DNA of 64,000 bases from Tremella fuciformis (lineage: Eukaryota > Basidiomycota > Tremellomycetes > Tremellales > Tremellaceae), in contig CP136491.1 of assembly GCA_032768795.1 (NCBI GenBank), forward strand, positions 2,792,501 through 2,856,500, given 5' to 3'. A program made the translations under genes and the position numbers. Of this stretch, positions 36,519-48,210 are shown one piece after another (within the stretch, counting starts at the first letter, position 1; the number at the start of each line of letters is the position of its first letter). The notes beneath the pieces are model-generated. The model made no database searches, was not told the origin of the DNA, and worked only from the letters and a program-made list of their open reading frames with translations.

Positions 36519-37235
36519 GTGGGTAGTCTCTGAGAGTCTCCGGGTCTGGGTTGGCGATGTGACCGGATGGACAGAGGGAACGCTGAAGGGCCTTGCAAAA
36601 CAAAGGCCAGGACTTGAAGCTACAGAAGGGGAGGACCTTTCTTACCTCTGTGAGACATTGACGAGACGAGAGACAATGAAGGAAGAGAGAAAGAAGACAG
36701 TCGCGTCTCAAAAGGTGATCGAGCGGACGGACACACGAGATGAATGCAAAGTGGCAAACGAGAGTGTGGCGGAGCGATACATCACTTTGTGGCGGGCCTG
36801 TTTGTGGGACGTCAGGCTTGCATCCTCGTCCAGCACTCCGTCAGTGTGAGCGGAAGTCTGGATAGTGCTTCAACAAAGGCTCCTCCATTGCAAGATGAGA
36901 GACATAAGCCCAGGCCTTCCTTTGAGACATGCCCCCGTCATAACCTCACCACCGCAGCGCCAAGACACATTTGTCAAAGGTGGTCCTTGACTCGGTCTAG
37001 CCTGTCCGAGATGCACCATGACATGCCTAAGACTCTTACTGTGCTTGAACCAGACCTCTCTGCTTCCTGTGTCATGAACTGGGTCGAGTTTTCATGAGCT
37101 GTCCAGTAGCCGCTGAGTCATCCGTGGGTTTTACCTGACTTTTTCCCCTCGCTGATTGGCAGTGGGAGAATTGCTGGGGTTGCGGAGTGAGTTGCAATCT
37201 CAATTCGAACCTGTAATCTCGCTGAGGACCACAGA
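36519..37235. other. Intergenic between divergent genes
   Basis: 717 bp containing the promoters of the single-TM protein (-) and the first OST-alpha/TMEM184 gene (+). One + strand frame (to 36849) runs antisense to the preceding gene and has no motif. Confidence 0.45.
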
Positions 37236-38649
37236 ATGACGACCAAGTAGCCCTGTGAGCTGAGCGACGACTTCATGCGGTACACGCTGAAAAGGCAGTT
37301 GGCTCATTGCTGCCGGAGGGATCGCTATTGTAAGCAGCGAGATTGGTGGTCGAGGACCGCAGCCGGGCTAAGATATGCAGACCGCTCTGATCACAGTTGC
37401 CCATCTAACACTGCATGCGCGGTACTACTACCATGCGGGCGCCCAAAAGCAAGTTATGCGCGTCCTGCTCATGCCTCTTGTCTACGGGTCTACGGCTTTT
37501 CTCGGCTTTCGCTACTACCACCATTTTGGAGCTTTCCACCTGATAGCGGCGAGTAGTCGGTACACAAGACACGGCAGATCTGACATCCTAGGCAGTATAT
37601 GAAGCAATCACCATGGCCGCGTTTCTCCTGCTACTCCTCGAGCTGACCATGGCAAAAGAGCGAGACCAGGGAAAGAATTGGAATGACCTAATGAAGGAGA
37701 AGGGGCATCAGCCGCTCATGTAGGTCCAACCGAGACTTCCTTGTACGGACTGCTGATTCTCAGGTGGACGGTAAGACAGCCTGCTCGCAACGTCTCGAAG
37801 GGTGATTGATAGGACAGTGCGGGCTCATACATTATTGGCCCGAGAGACCGTACTTTAGGCCCCTCATCCTTTTCTCAGTCCTGCAGTTCGTCATCATTCG
37901 ACCGATCACAGCCGCAGTTGAGGTGGTGCTCGACCAGAAGAACATGGTAAGCTCAGCCAATGGGTATAGGTATTAGTCGCTCAGAAGCAGGATTGCGGGA
38001 CCATCTCCACTATACTGAGCGCATGTAACGCGATTTCAGCGCTTGTGGCGCTGTACGGGCTGTGGCTGTTCCAACACCTCCTAAAACCCGAGTTGCGGGA
38101 CAGGAAGCCTATGCGAAAATGCCTTTCGATCAAGCTCCTCGTCGGAGTGGTGCTACTTCAAGGTATGTCCTCACGCATCAAACTCGCGCGCGAAGTTCAC
38201 ATGCAGCTTTCGTGATTGAGCTGATGGTCGACCATGGCTATATCACTGCCAACAACTACTACACCGCCGAGGAGCAAGGTGAGGCATACGAGGCGATACT
38301 TATTGTGACGGAGATGGCAGTGTTCGCCGCTTTCATGTCCCACTCGTTCGACTATCGGGAATTGTGAGTGACTAACATCCGGCTTGACGACGGGCTTGAC
38401 TGAGACATACGCAGCACCCCCAAGGGCAAAGCATTCCCCAAGGCTTCGGACTACGTGTACGAGGACTACGACCAGTGCACAGATCCCGAGTCGGAAGGAA
38501 GGGTGCGCAGGCCGGACGGTACGTATGGCTATTGGCGCGCCGTGTGGGACTCGCTGGGGATATGGGACTTCCGCACGGAGCTGGGGAAAAGTCTCAAGTA
38601 TTTTGAGAGGAGTGCCATGCACTCGCGTCGTCGGAAACGAAATGTCTAG
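37236..38649 (+). CDS. OST-alpha/TMEM184-family membrane protein, copy 1
   Basis: Seven-helix-type membrane protein of the organic solute transporter alpha (DUF300/TMEM184) family, 345 aa. Exons 37236-37246, 37299-37329, 37381-37552, 37596-37719, 37764-37770, 37818-37946, 37991-38162, 38207-38363, 38415-38649. Splicing aligns it with the next two genes: WLIAAGGIAI, LTLHARYYYHAGAQKQVMRV, YEAITMAAFLLLL, YWPERPYFRPLILFSVLQ, then the last helices and an acidic/Arg-rich tail. Exon 5 is only 7 nt (GTGGACG), needed to connect the frame. The first exon is the least certain. It is the shortest and most diverged of the three copies, with fewer introns. Yeast-type relatives sit in vacuolar or plasma membranes; transport of a specific solute is not shown. 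Confidence 0.82.
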
Positions 38650-38919
38650 CTTCATGTATGGATAGTTATGCATCCGTCTCGAGAACAGGGAGGGACGCTG
38701 GAGGGGTTGAAACCAGTGTAAGCAGTCGTCGTGTTACGCTCTCCTTTGCTACCTCGCCCACGACACCCCTGCATGGAACGCAAAGGAGCCCTGTCTGATG
38801 TGACCCGTTGGCTGAGCGATTGGATTGTACTCTTCGAGTGGTTGTTTGATTCGCACTTCGATGGCTAGGAGAGCGGCCAACAGAGACCGTCTATCCGAAG
38901 CTTTGCAGCATATCCCAAG

Positions 38920-40770
38920 ATGCCGGACAATGCTACTTGTCCGGCGACAAAAGCAACTGATGTGAGCATTCGAGGTGCCAGCGCCGGTCGTCCAACTGAT
39001 CAGCTCAGTGGACGAATTGCCCATCATGCGGTGTATGTATCCCAGAATTGGGTGCCCTTACCTAACGCTGACGCATCAGGGAGAAGTCCAGCGCGTCATG
39101 TGAGTAGGAGCGGTGACCAGCTTGTCGCTGACAACAGGTGGGTCATCATTGCTATCTCGACTATTCTGGTGAGCACATAACATGCAGTAGTACTAAAGCT
39201 CGCTCATCCCTATAGGCCTGCATGGTGACCTGCGCCTCCTTCTGGATGCATACTGGCTCCTACCGGGTGCCCCTTGTCCAGAAACAGATTCTACGTATCA
39301 TGTTCCTGCCGCCCTTCCTTAGCATATTTGCCTTCATCTCCTTCGTGTGGTATCAACAGCCCTATTCGGGCCTCCTGCAGGTGGGCCTGTGTTCTGTTTG
39401 CGAATATTGATGTGTAGAATCTATGGGAAGCGGTGGCCGTCGCCTCTTTCGTGCTTTTACTGTATCGGCTGGTCATCTTGGCTGTGACACAGCACCCCTA
39501 TGGCGACGAGGCCATGTTCTTCAAAGCGCTTGGGGACCGTTTTCGAGAAGAGACCGAAGGTGAACGGTCCGACAAGGAGGAAGCCCTACCCGAGTGGGGA
39601 AAAGGGATCCCCTCCCCGTACGCACGATCACGCACAAACACTTGGTCTTGGGTAACCAGCAGGTTTCCCATGAGCTTATGGAAGGAGCTAGGCGTCTGTC
39701 CAACTTGCTCGGATCAGCCAGAAAGTCTCTTATAAACAGCCCATCAAGCTACATCTATGGCGGACGATGTTTAACCCTTCCGAGCGCTTCATTCGCCTTT
39801 CCCTAATCTGCGCCTTGCAGGTCGTCCTCACCCGCCCGCTGCTGGATTTCATCGGTATCATCGCCCAGAAAGGTGGCTGGGTAAGTTGCTGGCGAACACA
39901 TTTTGACCATTGCTGAGTGTATGTAGCTATGTCCGCAGATCTATTCGGTGCACTTTGCCGAGATCTACTTACAGGGACTTGACTTCATTTCCGTCACGGT
40001 AGCCACCCGCGGCCTGAGAATATTCTTCAACATCTGTGAGGCAGAGCTGAAGGATCACAAGGCGAAACACAAGGTCAGTGGAGGATGAGATCATGGCCAA
40101 GGAATCCGTGCTGATGTGCAGTTCATGTGTATCCGGGCCCTCTTGCTGATTATCTGCTTCCAGTGTAAGCACCGGGGGTCTCAGGATACAGAGTTGATCA
40201 GCCAGCGTTCGGAATCAGTATTTTGGAAAAGGTCAAAGTCATACAACCGACCAAATACTATGATGAGGTGGTCGCTGGCAACCTGATAGAAAGCGTTGTC
40301 GTCTCAGCTGAGATGTGCCTGTTTTCTCTCTACATGCTCTGGGCATACAAGTGGGACGAATAGTCTGTCATTCCACGCGAAGTCCTTCAGTCACGCTGAT
40401 CGACAGCGAGAAACCGATGGGAGATTCCGCCAAAGCCGATGGTCTGGACGATCACCTGCACGAGAATGGCCAGTACGTGAAACACCCCCGAACGACCGCA
40501 ATCAAGGATATGCTCAACATGACCGACTACCTTGTAGAGCTATGGGAGGCAGTCAAGTTTTTGACGAGATACGGGCATGCAAGACACCATTCTTCTCCTG
40601 CCGACGTGATACGGAAGTGAGTGCGAGCGGCCAGTCGCTGTATCGCTCACCACAGGCATTCCAAGATCTATTTCGAAGGTAAAGCCAAAGGGCGATCAGT
40701 CAAGTACAAGCGGGAAGGAGCTAAGCGTGCGCTCGAGATCAAGAAAGGACAAGCAAAGGGGAATGTGTGA
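38920..40770 (+). CDS. OST-alpha/TMEM184-family membrane protein, copy 2
   Basis: 441 aa from thirteen exons: 38920-38961, 39009-39032, 39080-39099, 39138-39168, 39216-39380, 39418-39617, 39663-39693, 39740-39880, 39927-40073, 40122-40164, 40206-40362, 40407-40616, 40656-40770. It opens with a short Cys-containing N-terminus (WTNCPSCG after MPDNATCPA), then WVIIAISTIL, YRVPLVQKQILRIMFLPPF, a long second-helix region with VASFVLLLYRLVIL, NPSERFIRLSLICALQVVLT, LDFISVTV and the last helix AEMCLFSLYMLW. A basic cytosolic tail follows. All twelve intron positions and several exon lengths (24, 20, 31, 31, 141, 147, 43, 157 nt) are the same as in copy 3, so the two arose by duplication after the introns were in place. 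Confidence 0.87.
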
Positions 40771-41094
40771 CGAGACGTACAGACTGCTGCATGTTATGTA
40801 ACCTGCCTGCCTACACCTTTCTCGTCCAGTCCACAATTAGCAACTTGCTGCGTTCGAGGGCGTTCGGTGCCGGGCCTCAATGCTCGCGCCCAAAGGAGTT
40901 TTAGCTGGTTCACAGCCATCCGTCGTGATCTCTTTTATGCCTAGTCCTTTCTGAACCTCCGTGCGGAGTCACGTAAGAGCTACATCGGTCGAGACGGAAC
41001 AAGACTGGGTGATCCACTCGCAACTCGCCATTGTGCCGTCTCATTGCGGGCTTCAAGTCATCTTGTACATGTACAATAGGCACAGGTTGGCGAA

Positions 41095-42945
41095 ATGCTG
41101 ACCGACAAAGTCTGCCCTGCTGTGCAGGAGATTGACGTGAGTACGCGACCTGCAAGCAAGAGACATCGCTGAATTTCGCTAGTGGGACAATTGTCCAACA
41201 TGTGGGGTGAGCACATCCCCCTGTCCACTCAATCTTGCGAGGCCCAGATTGACAACAGGGCTCGGAACAAAAAGCAATGTAGGTCTTACTGCGCGTCTAG
41301 ACCTCGGCGCCGGGAGCTGACGAGCAGGTGGGCAGTCATCGCCGTTTCAACAGTGCTCGTGAGCGTGGCTTGAGATCGTCAACGCTGCGGCTGAAAGGGC
41401 AGACCACTTTGATCACTCTCTATACGTTCTGGCGACATACCGCTGCATATCGAGTCCCCTTGGTCCAGAAACAGATTTTGCGGATCCTGCTCCTGCCGCT
41501 CGTCTTTGCCGTCATGTCCCTGGCCTCTTTCCGCTGGTTTCATGAGTACGAGTATCTCGAACTGGCCCAGGTATGCATCGTCATTTTGGGAGTCAGATCG
41601 ATGCTGAGCTACAGAGTGTATGGGATGCGATTTCCATTGCAGCATTCATGCTTCTAATGTACCGACTGGTCATCTTCTCCGTGACTGGCAATCCGGCTGG
41701 CGATGAGGTGCAGTTCTTCAACATGCTACATACGAAGGTCGAAGGAGAGGGACCGTCTGCGGGTGTTCCCTGGCCGTATGTGCACTCCACTTCGCCTATC
41801 TCTTGGTGTTGATCGCTCTACAGCTGGCCAATCAGCTGGTACTTCAAAATTTGGGTAAGGGCGGCCATTTTGATGGTGGGCTGAGATGTTGACCCCCCCA
41901 GTGCTTGACGTGCCATTTTTGGCAGAAGAACTATCGCCCGTCCGAATTCACAGTGCGAGTAACACTCCTTTCTGTGCTTCAAATAATGGTGGTCCGGCCT
42001 TTGATTGACCTGTACTCGGCGATCGGCGAGAAGTCTGGCGGAGTGAGTCCAAATCGCGGGAGGACCTTGATGACTCGGCGACGCGTGACATGGCTTTACT
42101 CACCAGGTAGCTTTGCCCCCAGATATACTCCATCTACTTCGGGGAGCTGTGGGTCGAGCTGATCGACTTCATCTCCGTTTCTGTAGCTATCATGGGCCTC
42201 ATCGCATTCTTTGGTCTCTGCAAGGCCGAGCTGAAAGATCACAACGCTTTGCACAAAGTGAGCCTAGATCGTCCGAACCTTGGGTAAGCTGATACACTTG
42301 CAGTTTTTGGCCATCAAGCTCATCGTGGCTGTGATATTCTATCAAGGTTGGCAGAGTTGGCTTCATTCAGGGCTAAGCGGCAGCAATCCTGATCAGTATA
42401 CTCAAATCCGCCGGCTACATCAAGTCAACCCAGTATTATACGGCGGATGACGCGGCCAAGCTGTGGAGCTCGGTTGCCACGTCTGTAGAGATGTGCTTCT
42501 TTGCCGTGTATATGTGGCGAGCGTATGACTGGAAGGACTAGTGAGGCTGCGCTTCGATGCGTCTATATTGCAAATTGCACCCCGGCTAAACCTGTAGTGA
42601 ACAGCCAAAAATACCAAAAGAACAAAGGGGTCATATCAAGCAGCACCTCGGGGAGAACGAGACTTACGTGTCCCATCCCCGTCGCAAAGCGATGTGGGAC
42701 TGCATCAACATGAGTGACTTTTTCACCGAGATGTGGGGCTGCATCAGATTCCTCACGCATTACGGACAAGCCCGACATTCGGCAGAACCTCTGCGTCACA
42801 TCAAAAACAAGTGAGTTTGATGATGTTGCACTTGTCTGGGGTATTGATTGAAAGGCTCTCCACCTTCTTCACCGATGTAAGCACAAGGCAGAAGAAATAT
42901 CAGGAAGAGACGCAAGCCAGAGCGGAGAAGGTCAAGAACACATGA
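41095..42945 (+). CDS. OST-alpha/TMEM184-family membrane protein, copy 3
   Basis: 422 aa from thirteen exons: 41095-41136, 41183-41206, 41259-41278, 41328-41358, 41403-41570, 41615-41775, 41824-41854, 41902-42042, 42111-42257, 42304-42346, 42384-42540, 42598-42810, 42855-42945. It is co-linear with copy 2: N-terminal CPAVQEID-WDNCPTCG, WAVIAVSTVL, YRVPLVQKQILRILLLPLVF, VWDAISIAAFMLLMYRLVIF, FTVRVTLLSVLQIMVVRPL, ELIDFISVSVAIMGLIAFF and EMCFFAVYMWRAYDW. The C-terminal tail is shorter than that of copy 2 but retains a MSDFFTEMWGCIRFLTHYG segment aligning with copy 2's MTDYLVELWEAVKFLTRYG. No disrupting change is seen, so all three copies look functional. Confidence 0.87.
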
Positions 42946-43284
42946 GGAGCGGTCCATTTTTCTCAGAGAAAATGCATGATTGTGCCACAACTGGAGTGCC
43001 ACATTCAGAGTGATCCGGAATGCGGGTCCGGTGGAACAGCAACGCCACAGACCTCCACTGGGCCACTGGCTGTCCCAAACGGGGTCTCGCACACGACCGA
43101 ATGGATGTTCGTGCATCTCTCTGTCACAACCGATTGCTTGCGCTGCTTGCTATCATCCCCCTAGTCGGGTCGAAAACAGTGTTGAACCACAGCAGTGAGG
43201 AGATAACAACGGCTAGTCGGTCGACTCGGTCCGCGGTCAAAGGTCATACGGCTACAAGGAAAAAGTACAGGCGGAGAGGGCAAT

Positions 43285-46200
43285 ATGGCTTTCACCGCTG
43301 CTGAGCTGCAAAAGGTGAGCATCGGCTCTTCGTGACTCTCAAAGCGCCTCTATGGTCTCGGACAGCGATGCGGATTCGCCATCACAGAAGAGTTCTCATC
43401 TCTGGTCGTCTCATAGTCGAAATTCACTGCGGCAGCAAGGGAGGGACGTGCGTGACAGCTCGGATCGACGCTGACGTGCAGCGGCATGGATTGGAGGGTG
43501 CTCCTGACCCGTTTCCCACCCTAGGCTCTACCCCTGCTCCATCCATCTCGGCTCCCAAGGCTTCCACACCCGCTGCGCCTGTCGACACCAGCTCTGAGGA
43601 TGCCTTTCCCGCTCTGGCACCAACGTCTGGACCTGCCCCGAACCTCGCTAAGCCCGCCATTGCGGCATGGGGAGCCAAGAGCTCGGCTTTGAAGGCTCCT
43701 AAAGGCAAGGCCCCGGCTCCTGGAGGTCTGGGTCGTGTCGGCGTGGCCACTTCGACGTCTCACCCGTTCACCGACTCGTTCTCCATTCCTGTCGATCAGG
43801 TCGCAACCGGAAAGATCGTACAGGAGACACTGAAGAAGGTGCAGGAGCAGACCGGCGCCATTGTCGAGTCGAGCACGCAAATGAAGACGGGACTTAAGAC
43901 TTTCTTGATCAAAGCCGCCGATCAGAAGCGTCTGTCGTATGCCCGGAGGATCATCGAAAGGGGTTTGAGCAAGCCGGTCACGATTACAGTAGAGGTCCCT
44001 ATCACAACACTCGGCACGATTATAGGCCCAAAAGGCGCCACGCTCAAGGCCATCACTGAAGCCACCACTTGCAAGATCGACATCCCTCGTCGCGACACTC
44101 TGCCTGCGTTCGAGCCAAAGGAGCAGGACGATGACGAGGACGAGCAGGAAGAACCTCAGGTTCCCATCACTATCACCGGTCCTTCCGTCGCGTGCGCGGA
44201 CGCTCGGGCAAAGATCTTGTCGTCGATTGCCGGAAAGATCTCTCAGGGGTCCGCATCGGTCAAAAACATTCCCTCATCTTACTACCCGTTCATCTCGAAA
44301 CACATCAAATCTCAGGGCTTGGACGCAGACGAGGTCAAGATTCACATTCCTCCACCGGCGGTTTGGAAGGCGCTCGAGAAACAGGGAGAAGAAGAGGACT
44401 CTGCCACGCCCAAAGATATCTCAATCAAGATCAAAGGAGACAAGGACAAGGTCCGGACCGTTGTCGAAGAAATCAATCGCCATTATGAGCACCTCAGTGA
44501 TTCTCTGCGAGAACTCAAGATTTCCATTCCCAAACGCCAACATCGGTTCTTGGTTGGGACAGCGGCAAACGACATTTTGGAACAGACCGGCTGCATCGTC
44601 GACCTTCCGCCGGTCGAAGACCCTTCCGATCAATGTGTCATTCGCGGAGCTCAGGCAGCCCTGATCCCGGCCCTAACCCTTGTAATGGACAAAGCCAATG
44701 CTATCGCTGTCGAGCAGGTGGACCTGGTACAGCTGCATAGGTCAGGCAGTGCCGACCCGCTCTCCCACGCCAAGCGAGTCCTGCGTTACCTTCAACGAGG
44801 CTCTCACTTGCGCTCGATTGCCGATGCACACTCGGTCAAGGTCTATCCGCCCTTTCCCTCTTCCGTCGCTAGTGGCTCGATCATCGTCGAGATTGTAGGA
44901 GATGACAAACTCGCTGTCGCCAAAGCTCGAGACGCAGTCGCCGCCAGCGTAAGGGCAATCTCGCCTTTATCGCTGACGACCGTCGAGATCGATCCCATCG
45001 TGCACTCTTTGCTCATTGGCAAGAAGGGCTCAAAAATTGCTGGCTTCGAGTCGCAGTACAGTGTTACAACGGTCTTCCCCCCACCAGCCGACGAATCCTC
45101 CGAAGTCATCGTCCTCTACTCAGGGTCGACTGAAGCATTGCCAGCCGATAAGAAGTCGAAGGACGCCCAGCTCAAAGCCGCCCTCGACGCCGCAGCCGCC
45201 GCTTTGTCTGAGCTCGCGCATGGCGCTGCCGACATCAAGACTGAGACACTGGACGTCGACCGAAAATGGCATCGGTTCATCATCGGTCAGGGCGGAAGTG
45301 TGCTTAATGCCCTCATCGGCGAAGACCAGCTAGTATCAGTCAAAGTCGGATCCAAGGCTGGTTCGAAAGAAGGCTCGGATGATGTTGTGATCAGGGGTCC
45401 TTCAACTGAGGTCGACCGGGTCGTTGAGCAGATCAAGCAAATTGTCGAGGATGCGAAGAACGACGATATCGTGAATGGCTACACGATCGAGTTCAACATT
45501 GAGAAGAGGCATGTCCCTCACCTGGTCGGCTCCGCTGGCGCTGCAATCAACCGACTGCGCGAGACGTTGGGAGTGCGTATCAACTTTGATGACTTGGATT
45601 CTGCCAAGACCAAGAAGCCAATGGTGGCGTGCAAGGTCATTGGCCGGAAGGAATCTGTGGAGGAGGCGAAAAAGCGATTAGAGGCTCAGATAGAGAAGCT
45701 GGAGGACGAGACCACCGAGGTTGTCAAGATTGCGCGAGCCGTTCAGCCTGCTCTCATCGGTTCGGGAGGAAAGTACGCCATACGTCTGGAGGAGAAATAC
45801 GGCGTGAAACTCTCGTTCCCGCGGGACAAGGAAGGCACGAAACCAGACGAAGTTACTATCCGTGGTGGCAAGAAGGGGGTCGCTGCCGCCAAAGCAGAGC
45901 TACTGGAGGCTGCTGCATTTGAGGCGGAAGCCAGGCAGACTGCGACGTTCACTGTTCCGACCAGGTCGGTGGCGCAGATCGTTGGCAAAGGTGGTGCGAC
46001 CATCAACGGTATCAAAGACGAGACTGGCGCTCAAATCGACATTGACAAGAACACCGATAACGCGAAGACTACCACTGTCACGGTTCGGGGGGATAAGAAA
46101 GCGATTGCTGCTGCCAAGTCCGCAGTGTTGGATCTGGTCGAAGAAATCGGAGACGAGGTGACCACTACTGTCATCATCGACCCTAAATACGTAGGTACAG

Positions 46201-47408
46201 CTTGCGCTAGCATGCTCGACTCACGTCCAGCATCGCGCCCTCATTGGTCAGGGAGGCCAGAGACTGCGGGATCTCATCGCCTCATGTGGAGGACCTTCGG
46301 AAGGCTACAAGCAGGCTGGTCTTGTCACCTTGTGAGGACAGCGTACATCGTTGGTGACTCGCTGATGAGAAGTCCAAAGACGGCAGATGAGCAGACCGAT
46401 CAGGTCCGCCTCCGCGGTGACTCCAAAGTCGTCTCAAACCTGAAAGCCGAGTTGGAAAGACAAGTATCCGTGCTCAAGCAGACTGTCATTATCGGAGTCG
46501 CCGTTCCAGCAGCACAACACGCTTCAAAGATCGGTCGTGGCGGTGCTGCGCTGCAAGACTTGCAACGGAAGACAGGTGCTGTCGTCCACTTCCCAGGGTC
46601 CAGGCAGTACTCGACAATTGGCGAGATCGAGAACTCCGTCGAGTTGGAAGGCGTGGATCCAAAGGATGTCGTCAAAGTCATTGGCACCAAGGAAGTGTGC
46701 GCTGCGGCCGCGGAAATCCTACAACAAAGTCCCCCGGAGCGTGCTCCCCGCTCCGATTCTCGGGGCGGCCGTGCCACGCCGGAGCTTCCGACAAAGACCA
46801 TCAACATTCCTGCGAAATACTATCACGCTATTGCCGATCAGCAGAACCTCATCCGCCAGATCCGATCGGCCGGTGGCTTCGTGTCCCTTCCGCCGGCACC
46901 TCCGCGACACAGTGTCAAGCCTTCGGCAAACGGTAATGGCACCTCGTTAGCGGCCAAGACCGCCCGTATCGACCTGGACGGCGGCGAAGATGATATTCCG
47001 GAAGAGGGGGACTTTGAGCTTCGCCCCAACTACGTGGAGGGGCAAGGTGAACAGGAGCTTGCATGGGTTGTTAGGGCCAAGGAGGAGGATCTGGAAAAAG
47101 CGTCGGCGGTGCTGGAGGCTGCACTTGATAAGGCAAAAGCCGCCACTCATGTTGGCTTGTTGACGGGTTTGCCCAGATCGGCATTCCCAAGGATTATTGG
47201 GTCGAAGGGGGCGACGATATCTCGCTTGAGAGCGGATACTGGTGCGGACATTCAGGTGGGCAAGGATGACGATCTCATCACCCTGACTGGAGGCAAGTTG
47301 TCACGGCCTGTTTTGAGAGGGTGGTGCTGATTGACAGACCAATCATCAGTGTTGCAGGCAAAGGATGCCATCCTCAGCATTGTGTCTCGGCAGGGTCTGC
47401 GGTACTAG
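43285..47408 (+). CDS. SCP160: Scp160/vigilin, multi-KH RNA-binding protein
   Basis: Large KH-repeat protein of 1276 aa (yeast Scp160 1222 aa) that associates with polysomes and the ER and binds mRNA. Exons 43285-43314, 43482-46190, 46231-46331, 46373-47292, 47338-47408. Many KH modules are visible by their GxxG loops: IIGPKGATLKAI, LIGKKGSKIAGF, IIGQGGSVLNAL, LVGSAGAAINRL, LIGSGGKYAI, IVGKGGATINGI, LIGQGGQRLRDL, IGRGGAALQDL, IIGSKGATISRL. Some early modules have diverged loops, as in other vigilins. Intron 1 is 167 nt, far longer than others in the window. The last intron (47293-47337) is GC-AG with GCAAGT; only this splice gives a KH-like end (VLQAKDAILSIV). A read-through frame before 43482 is not used. 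Confidence 0.93.
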
Positions 47409-48210
47409 AAAAGGCCATCGTTGTCTGGTCTTCTCAAACTGGGCAAGGAGAGTCTTAGCTGTCCAGCTGTCCTGAAGGAGCTGTCCCCCTAACCCCCTCC
47501 CACTGAGCTTGATCGATTTACGAAAAGCATCTCGCATGCATGCATCTCTATGTTGCGATTCCAAGAAAGGCCATGGAGCCATCATCGGCCGGCGGCAGAC
47601 GTCATTTTTCTCCGAAACGAGCCAGGGGCGATAATATGAGCGGCGATTCATTTTGGCTAGCCTCTCTCTACACTTGGTATCGTTGGTACCGAGAGAGAGC
47701 AGCAGGACAAGGTCGTGTCGACTCTGCATCGTCGTTCCATAGATCTGCCATTGTAGCATAGCTCTATCGAAAAGACAAGAGTGGGAGACGATTCGGCCAG
47801 AACGACCCGACAGAATCCGCAGCACATTGAATGGCCTTCGCAGTCCCGGACCCGACGTTGTAGAGGACGACTTCTTCCGTCTCTCTGGATCAACGCTTCA
47901 TCAAATCAGACGGACACGATCCATCCGGTCACGACGAGACGAGACCGAGACCGAGGGCACGAGGTGACTTGAGCTCTGGAGAAAGTGTCGAGGAGAATAA
48001 GGCGCCCCCTGGGGGCAGATCAGGTGCAGCAGGGTGCTTGTCGGTCGTCGTTTCACCCCCGGCGGCCGGGGAGGTCTATTGTGCATAGCCCACCGCGTGA
48101 GTGGTATTTCTGGATCAGCCCCACCCTCCTCCTCGTCTTCTTCATCTACACCTTCCCTCGTCATCTCCGTCTGCATGCCGCTCGTCGACGCCAGAGCTCA
48201 CTTGGTCAGC
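47409..48210. other. Intergenic, promoter of the FLC-type gene
   Basis: About 800 bp. The last 150 bp are C/T-rich, as expected for a leader. An in-frame ATG at 48175 precedes the chosen FLC start by 36 nt. No other gene recognised. Confidence 0.45.

Noticed and set aside
43332..43481. Upstream extension of the SCP160 frame with its own ATG
   Set aside because: It is intron sequence between the 10-codon first exon and exon 2; the translation has no homology and a clean GTGAGC donor and GTGCAG acceptor bracket it.
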